From: Pontibacter pamirensis
GTDB taxonomy: Bacteria; Bacteroidota; Bacteroidia; Cytophagales; Hymenobacteraceae
Assembly: GCF_010015475.1 (NCBI RefSeq)
Contig: NZ_ML974110.1
Location: 1 to 51,817, forward strand
DNA: 51,817 nt
Direction: 5' to 3'
Part shown: positions 25,873 to 34,490 of the stretch, in pieces
Layout: each line of letters begins with the position of its first letter
Position numbering within the stretch: the stretch's first letter is position 1
Program-made: the position numbers and the translations under genes
The notes under the pieces: model-generated
What the model was told of the DNA's origin: nothing
What the model saw: the letters and a program-made list of their open reading frames with translations, nothing else
Database searches by the model: none

Positions 25873-27687
25873 TTGCTACCAAACTTGCCTCCATACATCA
25901 TTTGGGCCGTTGCTGCCTTTGTTGTGCTGCTCCTGCTGTGGCTGGCCTGGCAACGCCCCAACAAGCAGCGGCTGGTGTGGCGACTGCTGGCCAGTGTAGT
26001 GGCAGGCGTGAGCCTCGTGTTGCTGGTTTTTCAACCCACCACGCAACAGGCCATTAGCCCCAGCACCGCCATTCTCTTAACCGAAGGTTATAATGTCGAC
26101 ACGCTACAGCGCCTGATTCAAAGGTCAGCTGCTGAACCGCAAGTTTATACCTATGGTACTACGGCAGATGATGCCACGCCTATCAGGAGCCTGTACCGCT
26201 TGCGGCAGGAGCAACCGGGTCTCAGGAAAGTGCATTTACTGGGATACGGTTTAAAGAAAGAGGAGCTGAATGCGCTGGAAGACGTGCAGGTACAACTGTA
26301 TCTTTCCCCCAAATCTGTTGGCATGGCCGCTATACATTGGCCTGAAAAGGTAAAGTTAGGAGAAACAGTAGCGGTAAGTGGTCAGTATAATCGGGAAGGA
26401 GAGGCAAGTACCTGGCTATACCTTATGGCCTCGGGCCAGGTGCGGGACTCTGTGGAAGTGACAGCGGATACTACTGCTGGTTTCAAGTTACGCTATACGC
26501 CAAAGCAGGCGGGACAATTTGTTCATCATGTGGTGGAAAATTCAGGGGAGGAGGCAGACACGGTGGGGCAGGTGTCGGTACAGGTGCAGCCGGTGCAGCG
26601 TTTGGGTGTCCTGCTGCTGGCGTCTTCGCCGCTGTTCGAATTCCGTTTCCTGAAGAACCACCTGGCCGAACTACAGCACCGGGTAGCTTTGCGTACCACC
26701 ATCAGCAAGGGAATGAGCCAGAGCGAATGGCTCAACATGCCCCGCCACAACCTCAATCGCCTTACGCCAAAGCTTCTGCAGCAGTTTGATGTGGTGATTA
26801 CGGAACCGCAGGCACTGCAGAATTTAAGCGCCGGAGAGCGGGCCACTTTAGAACGCGCTGTAAGAGAAGAGGGAGTAGGAGTGCTCACTATCACAAACGC
26901 ACCAGCCAATAGCCGCAGCACGAGCTTCTTCACCTCCTTCCAAACAAGGCGGCTCTCGCAGCAGGATACCCGCAGCACCCGCGCCTCCTGGGCAGATAAT
27001 ACCACTGCCATCGCTACCGCTGCCCCTTATACTTTAGTGTATACAACGGCTGTAGCAGGTTTGGTAGCAGAGCAGAACGATCAGTTTTTAGCAGGTGCAA
27101 AGCGTGCCGGGTGGGGCAAAGTAGCCATGAGCTTGGTGCCGCAGACGTTTCCGTGGCAGCTGGAGGGGAAAGAGGAAGTTTACGCCAGCTATTGGGCAAA
27201 CTTACTGTCGGCAGTAGCGAAGCAGGAGGTGCAGGAAACATTCTGGCAGCTTGCTTCGCCGCAAGTACCCAGACCAAACCAGCCGCTCACCCTTACTTTC
27301 ACAGATTATGCCGCTGCTGGCGCTGATGTGCCTTCCGCTACCGTAACCCATATGGCAGATTCTTCCAGCGTAGACCTGCCCCTGGCGCAGCATCCGTTAC
27401 AGCCCACGCAGTTCAGCGGCACCTTCTGGCCCCGCCGTAGCGGCTGGCACCAGGTACAGGTGTCGGGCGCTGCGCCTTACAGTTTTTTTGTACAGGATTC
27501 CGCAGTTTGGGCTTTTACAACCATACAGGCAAGGCAGCAGGCAACCCAGGACTTTGTCGCACAGCAAAACGCGGCTCCTGTTGCTGAGGCAGCCGTTGCT
27601 TATAATGAGGAGCCGGTGCCGCTTATCTGGTTCTTCCTGCTGTTTGTGTTGAGTAGCGGTTTTCTGTGGCTGGAGGAGAAGTTCTGA
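25873..27687 (+). CDS. Membrane protein with amidotransferase-like domain, last gene of the MoxR cluster
   Basis: 604 residues, TTG start. Two helices at about 7-22 and 35-50, then an extracytoplasmic part: a beta domain (about 160-235: LGETVAVSGQYNREGEAS), a domain resembling class I glutamine amidotransferases without clear catalytic residues (about 240-345: LGVLLLASSPLFEFRFLKNH, FDVVITEPQALQNL) and a C-terminal helix (PLIWFFLLFVLSSGFLWLEEKF). The plan parallels the BatA-type protein two genes upstream, and the two may be paralogous envelope partners. The 3' end is followed by copy 2 of the 34-bp palindromic repeat. Confidence 0.72.
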   Translation: MLPNLPPYIIWAVAAFVVLLLLWLAWQRPNKQRLVWRLLASVVAGVSLVLLVFQPTTQQAISPSTAILLTEGYNVDTLQRLIQRSAAEPQVYTYGTTADDATPIRSLYRLRQEQPGLRKVHLLGYGLKKEELNALEDVQVQLYLSPKSVGMAAIHWPEKVKLGETVAVSGQYNREGEASTWLYLMASGQVRDSVEVTADTTAGFKLRYTPKQAGQFVHHVVENSGEEADTVGQVSVQVQPVQRLGVLLLASSPLFEFRFLKNHLAELQHRVALRTTISKGMSQSEWLNMPRHNLNRLTPKLLQQFDVVITEPQALQNLSAGERATLERAVREEGVGVLTITNAPANSRSTSFFTSFQTRRLSQQDTRSTRASWADNTTAIATAAPYTLVYTTAVAGLVAEQNDQFLAGAKRAGWGKVAMSLVPQTFPWQLEGKEEVYASYWANLLSAVAKQEVQETFWQLASPQVPRPNQPLTLTFTDYAAAGADVPSATVTHMADSSSVDLPLAQHPLQPTQFSGTFWPRRSGWHQVQVSGAAPYSFFVQDSAVWAFTTIQARQQATQDFVAQQNAAPVAEAAVAYNEEPVPLIWFFLLFVLSSGFLWLEEKF

Positions 27688-27709
27688 GGTTTATAGCAGC
27701 CTTTGGTGC

Positions 27710-27743
27710 AGACGCTCGCAGGAGCTGCGCACGCTGCGAGGTC
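27710..27743 (-). repeat. 34-bp palindromic repeat, copy 2 (inverted)
   Basis: The inverse complement matches 19577-19610 with one mismatch. The hairpin AGACGCTCGCAG against CTGCGAGGTCT has one bulged base. It lies 22 bp after the last gene of the MoxR cluster, facing the KAP gene. Confidence 0.85.
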
Positions 27744-27759
27744 TTTGCTTGTAAGAAAT

Positions 27760-29295
27760 TTATCTTCCAAAATATGCAGAAGCTTGAAGAGTTTTCAATG
27801 CATCATTAATTATTTTGAAGACATTGTTGCTTATGATGCTAGATTCTATGTCAGATTTGGGCTTGATTTCTGCATAATATTCATCTCTACGTCTACCCCA
27901 CCTTATTAAATCATAAGATATATTTTTTCCTCCCAACTTAAACTCATACTCTGAACCACTAGAACCATTCCCGTTACTCATTTTATTTTCAAAGTTATGT
28001 ATGGGAGCGTCTGTTATAGTGACAAAATATCCAGCTATTCTGATTCTTTTTCTTGTGTCTCTTAACGCTTCTTGCTCTCTACTATTTTCATACAGAGTTA
28101 TTTTTGTTAAAGCCTTTTCTAAAGAGCTTGTGTCGCCAAAAATCCAAACTAATAACTCAAGTGCGATGGCAGCTGGTACATTCCAATTTGGTATAGAGCC
28201 TTTAGCGCCTTTTATAACTATGTATTTTTCTGTGAAGGTATAATCTCTATTATATATAGATTTGAGGCGTCGCAGATTCAATGAACCACTGTATATAAAG
28301 TGTTTCAAAAGAAAACCTAAAAGACCAAGTTCATTTTCTGTGGAGAGGCTTTCTCTAATAAATAAATTATGCTTGCCGAAGTTAATGCTTTCTATTATTT
28401 GGCTTGTCACTGCAGCAACTTCCTCAATGTTATCAAAGTGAAAAATTTCTGTATTGTAGAACTTGTCAATGTACCCGCTAAAATCTACGCTTGCTCCATA
28501 TCTAGCTGAAAAGATATTTCTAATATTTTCAATATCACAAACGAAAATCACCTTATCAAACCCAAACTTATTACCTGCAGATCTTTTATAACTAAGGTGT
28601 GAGCTAAATATGTTAAAAAGCCTAAATATATGTTCAGGGTCTATTCTATCTAGGTCATCAATGATCAGTACCTTTTTCTTTTTCTGATTATCTGGGGGAG
28701 CTAGTTTATCAAGAGATTCTGTAATGAAACCTGTTACAAAATCTGATTCAAAAACAGGTGTTTTTTCTAAATCTCTTATAAACTCGAGTACTCTTTCATG
28801 CAAGTTTGGGTCCTTTCTTTGTTTTTCTATCTTTTCTATTTCAGGAGTGATTTTTTTCAGAAAATTAACTAACGGAGCAGGATCAGGTAATTCATTGCTA
28901 CCTCCTAAAGCTTTGTTTAGTAAAGGAGCAGTACTTAGAAGTCCTTCTAGAAGAGAGTGTGCTTTGTTAGAGAAAACAGTGCCATATGCAATATGCCTGC
29001 TGATAACTTCTTGTTCGAGCTCAAGTTTGTGTGTGAGTATGAGTTCATAAATTATATCATACTTTATCAATCTAAAGATGTCATCATTATTAGAAATAGA
29101 GTAGTTTATAGGAGCAAGGTTTACCGCCAAATATTTATCTGTATTCTTTTCAAAGAATTTTTCGAGGAAGTAGCTTTTACCTATTCCAAAAATACCTGAG
29201 AAAATGATTCTCTCATTAAGATTATCGTCAATGTGTCTCTTGAAAAGAGACATTTGATTATCTAAAGGAACTTCAAATCGATCTCCTGTTGTCAT
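27760..29295 (-). CDS. KAP-family P-loop NTPase
   Basis: 511 residues from ATG 29295. Walker A GIFGIGKS (about 34-41), and a KAP-type Walker B VLIIDDLDRIDPEHIF (acidic run at about 213-216), followed by helical sequence with KVIFVCDIENIRNIF, typical of KAP/STAND-like NTPases. No transmembrane segment is evident, unlike many KAP proteins, so it may be soluble. A GTG 24 bp upstream in frame (29319) lies inside the nrdA terminator stem, so ATG 29295 is preferred. The gene is clearly more AT-rich than its neighbours and stands alone, which suggests horizontal transfer. KAP NTPases include phage-exclusion proteins such as PifA of F; a defence role here is a guess. Confidence 0.82.
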   Translation of the reverse strand: MTTGDRFEVPLDNQMSLFKRHIDDNLNERIIFSGIFGIGKSYFLEKFFEKNTDKYLAVNLAPINYSISNNDDIFRLIKYDIIYELILTHKLELEQEVISRHIAYGTVFSNKAHSLLEGLLSTAPLLNKALGGSNELPDPAPLVNFLKKITPEIEKIEKQRKDPNLHERVLEFIRDLEKTPVFESDFVTGFITESLDKLAPPDNQKKKKVLIIDDLDRIDPEHIFRLFNIFSSHLSYKRSAGNKFGFDKVIFVCDIENIRNIFSARYGASVDFSGYIDKFYNTEIFHFDNIEEVAAVTSQIIESINFGKHNLFIRESLSTENELGLLGFLLKHFIYSGSLNLRRLKSIYNRDYTFTEKYIVIKGAKGSIPNWNVPAAIALELLVWIFGDTSSLEKALTKITLYENSREQEALRDTRKRIRIAGYFVTITDAPIHNFENKMSNGNGSSGSEYEFKLGGKNISYDLIRWGRRRDEYYAEIKPKSDIESSIISNNVFKIINDALKTLQASAYFGR

Positions 29296-29300
29296 ACTAC

Positions 29301-29339
29301 AAAAAATAGAAAAGGCCACTACATTACATAGTGGCCTTT
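29301..29339 (-). terminator. Intrinsic terminator of nrdA
   Basis: On the minus strand, stem AAAGGCCACT (29339-29330) pairs with AGTGGCCTTT (29320-29311) around a 9-nt loop, then TCTATTTTTT. It lies 31 bp after the nrdA stop and defines the 5' boundary of the KAP gene. Confidence 0.88.
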
Positions 29340-29369
29340 GATGTTAAGATATTATTCAAATTTTTAACC

Positions 29370-31751
29370 TTACGATCCGCAAGCTTCGCAACCCTCTGGG
29401 TCATCTAACGAGCAGCTCATGTCGCTGCGGTTTTGATCCTGTTGGCTGTAAACCGGCGACAGCGTTTCGGCGGCTTGTTTCTCTACTGTAAACTTAATGG
29501 CGTCTACAGCGGCTTTGGTGCGAAGGTAGTACATACCTGTTTTCAGGCCGCGCTTCCAGGCGTGGAAGTGCATCGAGGTCAGCTTACCGAAGTTCACGTT
29601 CATCACGTGCAGGTTCAGTGACTGGCTCTGGCAGATGTAGGCACCACGGTCGGCACTCATGTCAATAACCGTACGCTGGCTGATTTCCCAAACCGTTTTG
29701 TACAGGTCTTTGATGTTTTGCGGAATGTTCGGGATGTCCTGAACAGAACCGTTGGCCGCGATGATGTCGTTCTTCATCTTGTCGTTCCAGATACCCAGCG
29801 CGATCAGGTCTTTGAGCAGGTGCTTGTTCACTACCATAAACTCACCGGACAGTACGCGGCGCAGGTAAATGTTAGACGTATAAGGCTCAAACGACTCGTT
29901 GTTACCCAAAATTTGCGCTGTAGAAGCTGTAGGCATAGGGGCTAACAGCAGCGAGTTGCGCACACCGTGCTCCACTACCTCGCGGCGCAATTCTTCCCAA
30001 TCCCAGCGGCCGCTCTCCGGTGTTACGTTCCACAGGTCGAACTGGAACTTGCCTTCAGACAGCGGAGAGCCTTTGAAGGTCTCGTACGCTCCCTGCTTCT
30101 TGGCCAGGTCTTTGGAAGCCGTCATGGCTGCAAAATAAATGGTCTCAAAAATGTCTTTGTTCAGACCTTTTGCCTCGTCGCTCTCGAACGGCATGCGCAG
30201 GTGAATGAACGTGTCGGCCATACCCTGCACTCCTAAGCCAATTGGGCGGTGGCGCAAGTTGGAGTTGCGTGCCTCAGGCACCGGGTAATAATTAATATCG
30301 ATGACCTTGTTCAGGTTCTTCGTAACATGGTAAGTTACATCAAAAAGCTTCTGGTGGTCGAACGTTTTGTGGCCGTTCTCCTCTTTCACGAAACGCGGCA
30401 GGGCCAGCGATGCCAGGTTACAAACCGCTACCTCGTCTTCAGCAGTGTACTCCATGATCTCGGTGCACAGGTTGGAGCTCTTGATAGTGCCCAGGTTCTG
30501 CTGATTGCTCTTGCCGTTTGCGGCATCTTTGTACAACATGTACGGTGTACCCGTCTCTACCTGCGACTCCAGCACAGCAAACCAAAGCTCCTGTGCTTTC
30601 ACTGTCTTGCGGGCACGGCCCTCACGCTCATACTTCTCGTAGAGGCGCTCAAAGTCCTTACCCCAGCAATCAGCCAGGCCAGGGGCCTCATGCGGGCAGA
30701 ACAGGCTCCAGTCGCCGTTCTCTTCCACGCGCTTCATGAACAGGTCTGGCGTCCAGAGGGCGTAGAACAGGTCGCGGGCGCGATTCTCTTCCTTGCCGTG
30801 GTTTTTCTTCAGATCCAGGAAGTCGAAGATATCGGCGTGCCATGGCTCCAGGTAAATAGCAAAGGCTCCTTTGCGCTTGCCACCACCCTGGTCTACGTAG
30901 CGGGCTGTGTCGTTAAACACCTTCAGCATTGGGATGATACCGTTAGAAGTACCGTTGGTGCCTTTAATGTAAGAACCGGTCGCACGCACATTGTGGATGC
31001 TCAGGCCGATACCGCCGGCACTTTGAGAGATCTGCGCGCACTGCTTCAGCGTATCATAAATGCCCGGTATGCTGTCGTCTTTCATCGTCAGCAGGAAGCA
31101 TGAAGATAGCTGTGGCTTTGGTGTGGCGGCGTTGAATAATGTTGGCGTGGCGTGGGTGAACCACTTCTCAGACATGAGGTTATAAGTCTCAATGGCAGAT
31201 TCGATGTCCTCCTTGTGGATACCCACGGCGACACGCATTAACATATGCTGCGGGCGCTCTACAATCTTGCCGTCCAGGCGAAGCAGGTAAGAGCGCTCCA
31301 AAGTTTTGTATCCAAAGAAATCGTAGTTATAATCGCGGTCGTAGATGATGGTGGAATCCAGCAGCGCTGCGTTCTTCCGGATGATTTCGTACACGTCCTT
31401 GGCAATCAGCGAAGCGTTTTCACCTGTTTTAGGGTCTTCGTAAGTATACAGGCGCTTCATGGTGTTGGAGAACGACTTGCTCGTAACCTTGTGCAGGTTA
31501 GAAATGGCAATACGTGCCGCCAACACCGCGTAATCCGGGTGCTTTGTTGTGAGGGAGGCCGCTGTTTCGGCAGCAAGGTTGTCCAACTCCACGGTGGTTA
31601 CCCCATCGTAAATGCCGTCAATCACTTTTTTGGCTACCTCAATCGGCGACACATAATCCATGTGCAAACCGTAGCACAGCTTCTCAATGCGTGCCGTAAT
31701 CTTATCGAATTTAACGGATTCACGTCTGCCGTCTCGTTTAACTACTAACAT
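29370..31751 (-). CDS. nrdA: Ribonucleoside-diphosphate reductase class Ia, alpha subunit
   Basis: 793 residues. It reduces NDPs to dNDPs with NrdB. The N-terminal ATP-cone (about 1-90: [16 protein letters not shown]) gives overall activity control by ATP/dATP. The catalytic barrel has the redox cysteine in QLSSCFLLT and the active-site NLCTEI (Cys429, Glu431) with the second redox cysteine in [11 protein letters not shown]. The substrate loop [15 protein letters not shown] is present, and the C-terminus ends with the shuttle pair CEAC. The family is complete. nrdB lies 362 bp upstream on the same strand; a hairpin between them may end most nrdB transcripts, so nrdA could have its own promoter. 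The terminator downstream is strong. Confidence 0.97.
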   Translation of the reverse strand: MLVVKRDGRRESVKFDKITARIEKLCYGLHMDYVSPIEVAKKVIDGIYDGVTTVELDNLAAETAASLTTKHPDYAVLAARIAISNLHKVTSKSFSNTMKRLYTYEDPKTGENASLIAKDVYEIIRKNAALLDSTIIYDRDYNYDFFGYKTLERSYLLRLDGKIVERPQHMLMRVAVGIHKEDIESAIETYNLMSEKWFTHATPTLFNAATPKPQLSSCFLLTMKDDSIPGIYDTLKQCAQISQSAGGIGLSIHNVRATGSYIKGTNGTSNGIIPMLKVFNDTARYVDQGGGKRKGAFAIYLEPWHADIFDFLDLKKNHGKEENRARDLFYALWTPDLFMKRVEENGDWSLFCPHEAPGLADCWGKDFERLYEKYEREGRARKTVKAQELWFAVLESQVETGTPYMLYKDAANGKSNQQNLGTIKSSNLCTEIMEYTAEDEVAVCNLASLALPRFVKEENGHKTFDHQKLFDVTYHVTKNLNKVIDINYYPVPEARNSNLRHRPIGLGVQGMADTFIHLRMPFESDEAKGLNKDIFETIYFAAMTASKDLAKKQGAYETFKGSPLSEGKFQFDLWNVTPESGRWDWEELRREVVEHGVRNSLLLAPMPTASTAQILGNNESFEPYTSNIYLRRVLSGEFMVVNKHLLKDLIALGIWNDKMKNDIIAANGSVQDIPNIPQNIKDLYKTVWEISQRTVIDMSADRGAYICQSQSLNLHVMNVNFGKLTSMHFHAWKRGLKTGMYYLRTKAAVDAIKFTVEKQAAETLSPVYSQQDQNRSDMSCSLDDPEGCEACGS

Positions 31752-32113
31752 AGGCGTTATACAATTAGCGGGTTCTAAAGGCCCGGGTTATTAAAATAGG
31801 TAAGGTATATATGTTCAAGCGCTGCCATTGCAGCCGCAGGTTGTGCTAAAGTGCGGTACTCTTTCAGCCCATACGCATTTAGAGACATAAGCCGTTGTAG
31901 TACAAACGATTATGAGTTAAGCCAAATGCTTTTTCTATATAGTAGGGTAGAGATACCCTGATAGATGGCTACGGCCATCTATGAATTGGTTGGGGCTGCT
32001 ACTACGCGCGTCTGCGGCTGCCCGGTAAATTATTGGTAAGCATAATATAAGGAGGGGAAAAAGAAGTACTTTTTCCCTTTGGCTCCTTAAATATAATAAA
32101 ATTCAGATATATT
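31752..32113 (-). other. nrdB-nrdA intergenic region with hairpins
   Basis: 362 bp. Two adjacent hairpins lie at 31945-31982: GGGTA/TACCC (31945-31949 with 31954-31958), then ATAGATGGC/GCCATCTAT (31961-31969 with 31974-31982) with a 4-nt loop, which reads UACG on the plus strand and CGUA in the nrdA-direction transcript. A longer hairpin near nrdB is listed separately. No ORF is convincing, and no TAnnTTTG box for nrdA was found on the minus strand. Confidence 0.45.
32049..32088 (-). terminator. Hairpin after nrdB, probable attenuating terminator
   Basis: Outer arms AAGGAG (32049-32054) and CTCCTT (32083-32088) enclose a perfect inner stem GGGAAAAAG/CTTTTTCCC (32055-32063 with 32069-32077). 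The minus-strand tail TATATTATG is only partly T-rich, so termination may be incomplete. Confidence 0.55.
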
Positions 32114-33082
32114 CTAAAAGTCTTCGTCTAGCGAGAAAACTTTTTTGTCTTTGTCGCCGCCAACACCTGCTTTCTGATACTCCGCCACGCGCTTCTCAAA
32201 GAAGTTCGTCTTGCCCTGCAGCGAGATCATCTCCATAAAGTCAAATGGATTGGTTGAGTTGTAAAGCTTGCTGCAGCCCAGTTCTCCTAAAAGGCGGTCG
32301 GCCACAAACTCGATGTACTGGCTCATCAGTTTAGAGTTCATACCAATCAGGTCTACCGGCAAGGCATCTGTTACAAACTCCTGCTCAATGGTTACCGCAT
32401 CACGGATAATTTCGTGCACGCGCTCTTCCGGCAGTTTGTTGTTCAGCATATTATATAAGAGGCAGGCAAAGTCGCAGTGCAGACCTTCGTCACGGCTGAT
32501 AAGCTCGTTAGAGAAGGTAAGCCCTGGCATCAGACCACGCTTCTTCAGCCAGAAAATAGAGCAGAAAGAGCCTGAGAAGAAAATACCCTCTACAGCGGCA
32601 AAGGCAATTAAGCGCTCTGCAAAATTCTCACTCTCGATCCACTTCAGTGCCCACTCTCCTTTGCGACCCACAGCCGGCACCGTTTCCAGCGCGTTGAACA
32701 GATGGTCTTTCTCACTCTGCTTCTTTACATAAGTATCTATAAGGAGCGAATACGTTTCAGAGTGGATGTTCTCCATCATGATCTGGAAGCCATAGAAACA
32801 GCGCGCCTCCGGTATCTGCACCTCGTTCATGAAGTTTACGGCCAGGTTCTCATTCACAATGCCGTCTGAGGCTGCGAAGAAAGCCAACACGTGGCTGATG
32901 AAGTGGCGCTCGCCGTCGTTTAGGTTTTCCCAATCTTTCAGGTCCTGGCTCAAATCAATCTCCTCAGCCGTCCAGAAGCTGGCTTCCGCCTGCTTATACA
33001 TCTGCCACACAGCATCGTTCTGAATCGGAAACAAGACGAAGCGGTTTGGATTCTCTTTCAGTATGGGCTCCATATCATGCAT
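32114..33082 (-). CDS. nrdB: Ribonucleoside-diphosphate reductase class Ia, beta subunit
   Basis: 322 residues. It carries the di-iron centre and stable tyrosyl radical for NrdA. Metal ligands and radical site are visible: the first acid region [17 protein letters not shown], then [12 protein letters not shown] with Glu, His and the likely radical Tyr, and later [18 protein letters not shown] with a Glu and His pair. A stretch before the end ([11 protein letters not shown]) and the C-terminal DEDF fit the NrdA-docking tail. Translation could begin at 33082 (MHDMEP) or at the in-frame ATG at 33073 (MEPILKEN). The mRNA probably starts near 33185 and has a folded leader. Confidence 0.96.
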   Translation of the reverse strand: MHDMEPILKENPNRFVLFPIQNDAVWQMYKQAEASFWTAEEIDLSQDLKDWENLNDGERHFISHVLAFFAASDGIVNENLAVNFMNEVQIPEARCFYGFQIMMENIHSETYSLLIDTYVKKQSEKDHLFNALETVPAVGRKGEWALKWIESENFAERLIAFAAVEGIFFSGSFCSIFWLKKRGLMPGLTFSNELISRDEGLHCDFACLLYNMLNNKLPEERVHEIIRDAVTIEQEFVTDALPVDLIGMNSKLMSQYIEFVADRLLGELGCSKLYNSTNPFDFMEMISLQGKTNFFEKRVAEYQKAGVGGDKDKKVFSLDEDF

Positions 33083-33105
33083 AATTTTAAAGTTAAAGGG
33101 TTAGC

Positions 33106-33190
33106 TTTAGAACATTTTGCTCTAAAAACTCCTGATCGCTGTATTTGTTCAGCGGCTGACTATGCAGCGGCGACCATAGCATCAGGAGTT
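33106..33190 (-). ncRNA. Structured nrdB leader (three-way-junction-like)
   Basis: On the minus strand a perfect 10-bp closing stem AACTCCTGAT (33190-33181) / ATCAGGAGTT (33136-33127) encloses two hairpins, CTATG...CATAG and CGCTG...CAGCG, the second with an 8-nt loop AACAAATA. Right after it comes TTTAGA/TCTAAA (33126-33121 with 33111-33106). The element begins at the expected transcription start, so the whole 5' UTR would be folded. No known riboswitch class is recognised. Pairing is seen in the sequence; function is unknown. Confidence 0.45.
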
Positions 33191-33198
33191 CAAATATA
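33191..33198 (-). promoter_or_regulatory. Candidate -7 element of nrdB
   Basis: Minus-strand TATATTTG matches TAnnTTTG. A TTG at the usual spacing is not clear. Upstream, AATTGAAC...GTTCAATT forms a dyad (about 33202-33237) and DnaA-box-like 9-mers follow. Confidence 0.5.
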
Positions 33199-33237
33199 TA
33201 GAATTGAACTTGAAAGTCAGGGCGAAAGTTGTTCAAT

Positions 33238-33602
33238 TTATACACACCCTCCCAGAAGGTGATTAAGGCAATATTTAGGGGTTAATGCACATAGTTATCC
33301 ACACCGTGGATAACATACATAGGTTAGCTAAAATATTGAAATGTATGCATATATGACCTGTTGTTGGCTTATAAGGGCTACAAAAACAGCTTTTTATCCC
33401 CTATTTTGTGTATAAATGTGGAAAAGAGGATAACAGCAGGTGGTTTGCCAGATGTATGGAGGTAATCCATCGTATTTTAAGTGCAATTTGTGGAAAACCT
33501 GAGGGCGGACAAATGTGTGCAATTGATTAGTGTTCAGTAGATTAAGTGGGTTTTTAACAAGTCGTCCAAATCCAAGTGGAGATATAAACACAGTTATCCA
33601 CA
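33238..33602. other. DnaA-box cluster: candidate oriC or DnaA-controlled nrd promoter region
   Basis: Two exact TTATCCACA boxes (33295-33303 and 33594-33602), an inverted TTATCCACG (33305-33313) that forms a dyad with the first, two TTATACACA (33238-33246; inverse at 33407-33415) and two inverted TTTTCCACA (33417-33425, 33489-33497) lie in 365 bp, with AT-rich sequence between them. There is no gene here. Seven near-consensus DnaA boxes in a short non-coding region is typical of bacterial origins. DnaA boxes also control nrdAB in E. coli, so the region could be regulatory. Only a GC-skew or marker-frequency analysis can decide. Confidence 0.55.
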
Positions 33603-33652
33603 AAAATGTGAGTAACCGTGTACAGTAAGTAAACAAATTGTAGCACAAGCCG

Positions 33653-33683
33653 TTGCAAATTTAAAATAAGACCCGTACCTTTG
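33653..33683 (+). promoter_or_regulatory. rplU-rpmA promoter
   Basis: TTG (33653-33655), 20 bp, then TACCTTTG (33676-33683), an exact Bacteroidota -33/-7 promoter. The rplU start is 34 bp downstream. Confidence 0.8.
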
Positions 33684-33716
33684 CGGACTAAATCTTTTAA
33701 ATATACATTGAAGCTG

Positions 33717-34028
33717 ATGTACGCAATTGTAGAAATCGCAGGTCAACAGACCAAAGTAGAGAGCGGCAAGTTCATCTACGCTAACAAGCTTTCCGGCAAT
33801 GAGGGTGACGCCGTTGAGTTCACCAATGTTCTTCTTACTGATGATAACGGCACTGTTACTTTAGGTGCACCTTTCGTTAGCGGTGTTAAGGTAACAGGTA
33901 AAATCCTGACCAGCACTGTGAAAGGCGACAAAGTAATCGTTTTCAAAAAGAAGAGAAGAAAAGGATACCGCAAGAAGAATGGTCACCGCCAGCACTTCAC
34001 GAAGGTCCTTATCGAGAGCATTGGTTAA
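33717..34028 (+). CDS. rplU: 50S ribosomal protein L21
   Basis: 103 residues starting MYAIVEIAGQQTKVESG, the conserved L21 N-terminus. The C-terminal KKRRKGYRKKNGHRQ is the basic rRNA-binding segment. The frame is open to 33681, but that would put the start codon inside the -7 box, so ATG 33717 is the real start. The next gene is rpmA, as in nearly all bacteria. Confidence 0.97.
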   Translation: MYAIVEIAGQQTKVESGKFIYANKLSGNEGDAVEFTNVLLTDDNGTVTLGAPFVSGVKVTGKILTSTVKGDKVIVFKKKRRKGYRKKNGHRQHFTKVLIESIG

Positions 34029-34098
34029 GCAGTAAGAAGAAATTAATCGTAAAATCTTTTCAGGCTTGGTCCCCCAACCTGAAGTAAAGTAAAAAAAC

Positions 34099-34371
34099 AT
34101 GGCACACAAAAAAGGAGCAGGTAGTTCTAATAACGGCCGCGAGTCGCATTCCAAGCGACTTGGTGTTAAAATTTACGGTGGTCAGGATATCATCGCTGGT
34201 AACATCATTGTAAGACAAAGAGGTACTGCACACCACCCAAGCGTAAACGTGGGTATTGGCAAAGACCATACACTTTTCGCTTTAACTGACGGCATCGTGC
34301 AGTTCAGAAAAGGAAAGAAGAACCGTTCTTACGTTTCTGTAGTTCCTAAAACAACAGAAGCTGAGGCGTAA
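34099..34371 (+). CDS. rpmA: 50S ribosomal protein L27
   Basis: 90 residues starting [20 protein letters not shown], the conserved L27 N-terminal arm that reaches the peptidyl transferase centre. There is no N-terminal cleavable extension of the Firmicutes type. It lies 70 bp after rplU in one transcript and is followed by a strong terminator. Confidence 0.97.
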   Translation: MAHKKGAGSSNNGRESHSKRLGVKIYGGQDIIAGNIIVRQRGTAHHPSVNVGIGKDHTLFALTDGIVQFRKGKKNRSYVSVVPKTTEAEA

Positions 34372-34408
34372 GCAAAACGACAGGCTGCTTCGGCAGTAGC
34401 GTTAGCGG

Positions 34409-34442
34409 GAGAGGGTTGCCATACGGCAACCCTCTCTTTTTT
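34409..34442 (+). terminator. Intrinsic terminator of rplU-rpmA
   Basis: Perfect 12-bp stem GAGAGGGTTGCC (34409-34420) / GGCAACCCTCTC (34425-34436) with ATAC loop and six T. Confidence 0.92.
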
Positions 34443-34490
34443 ATACCTGTTAAAGCTGCATTGCTATATTTTAAACAACTTGTTTCGTTT

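Noticed and set aside
29296..29319. GTG start of the KAP gene at 29319
   Set aside because: It lies in the stem of the nrdA terminator; ATG 29295 comes right after the T-tract.
30249..31103. 284-codon frame antisense to nrdA
   Set aside because: It mirrors the codon bias of nrdA and lacks any recognisable domain. It is a shadow frame of a strongly conserved gene.
33106..33190. nrdB leader as a purine or 2'-deoxyguanosine riboswitch
   Set aside because: The overall three-way shape is similar, but the conserved core bases of that family are not present.
33681..33716. Longer start of L21
   Set aside because: The codon lies inside the -7 promoter box, and L21 proteins start with MYAIV.
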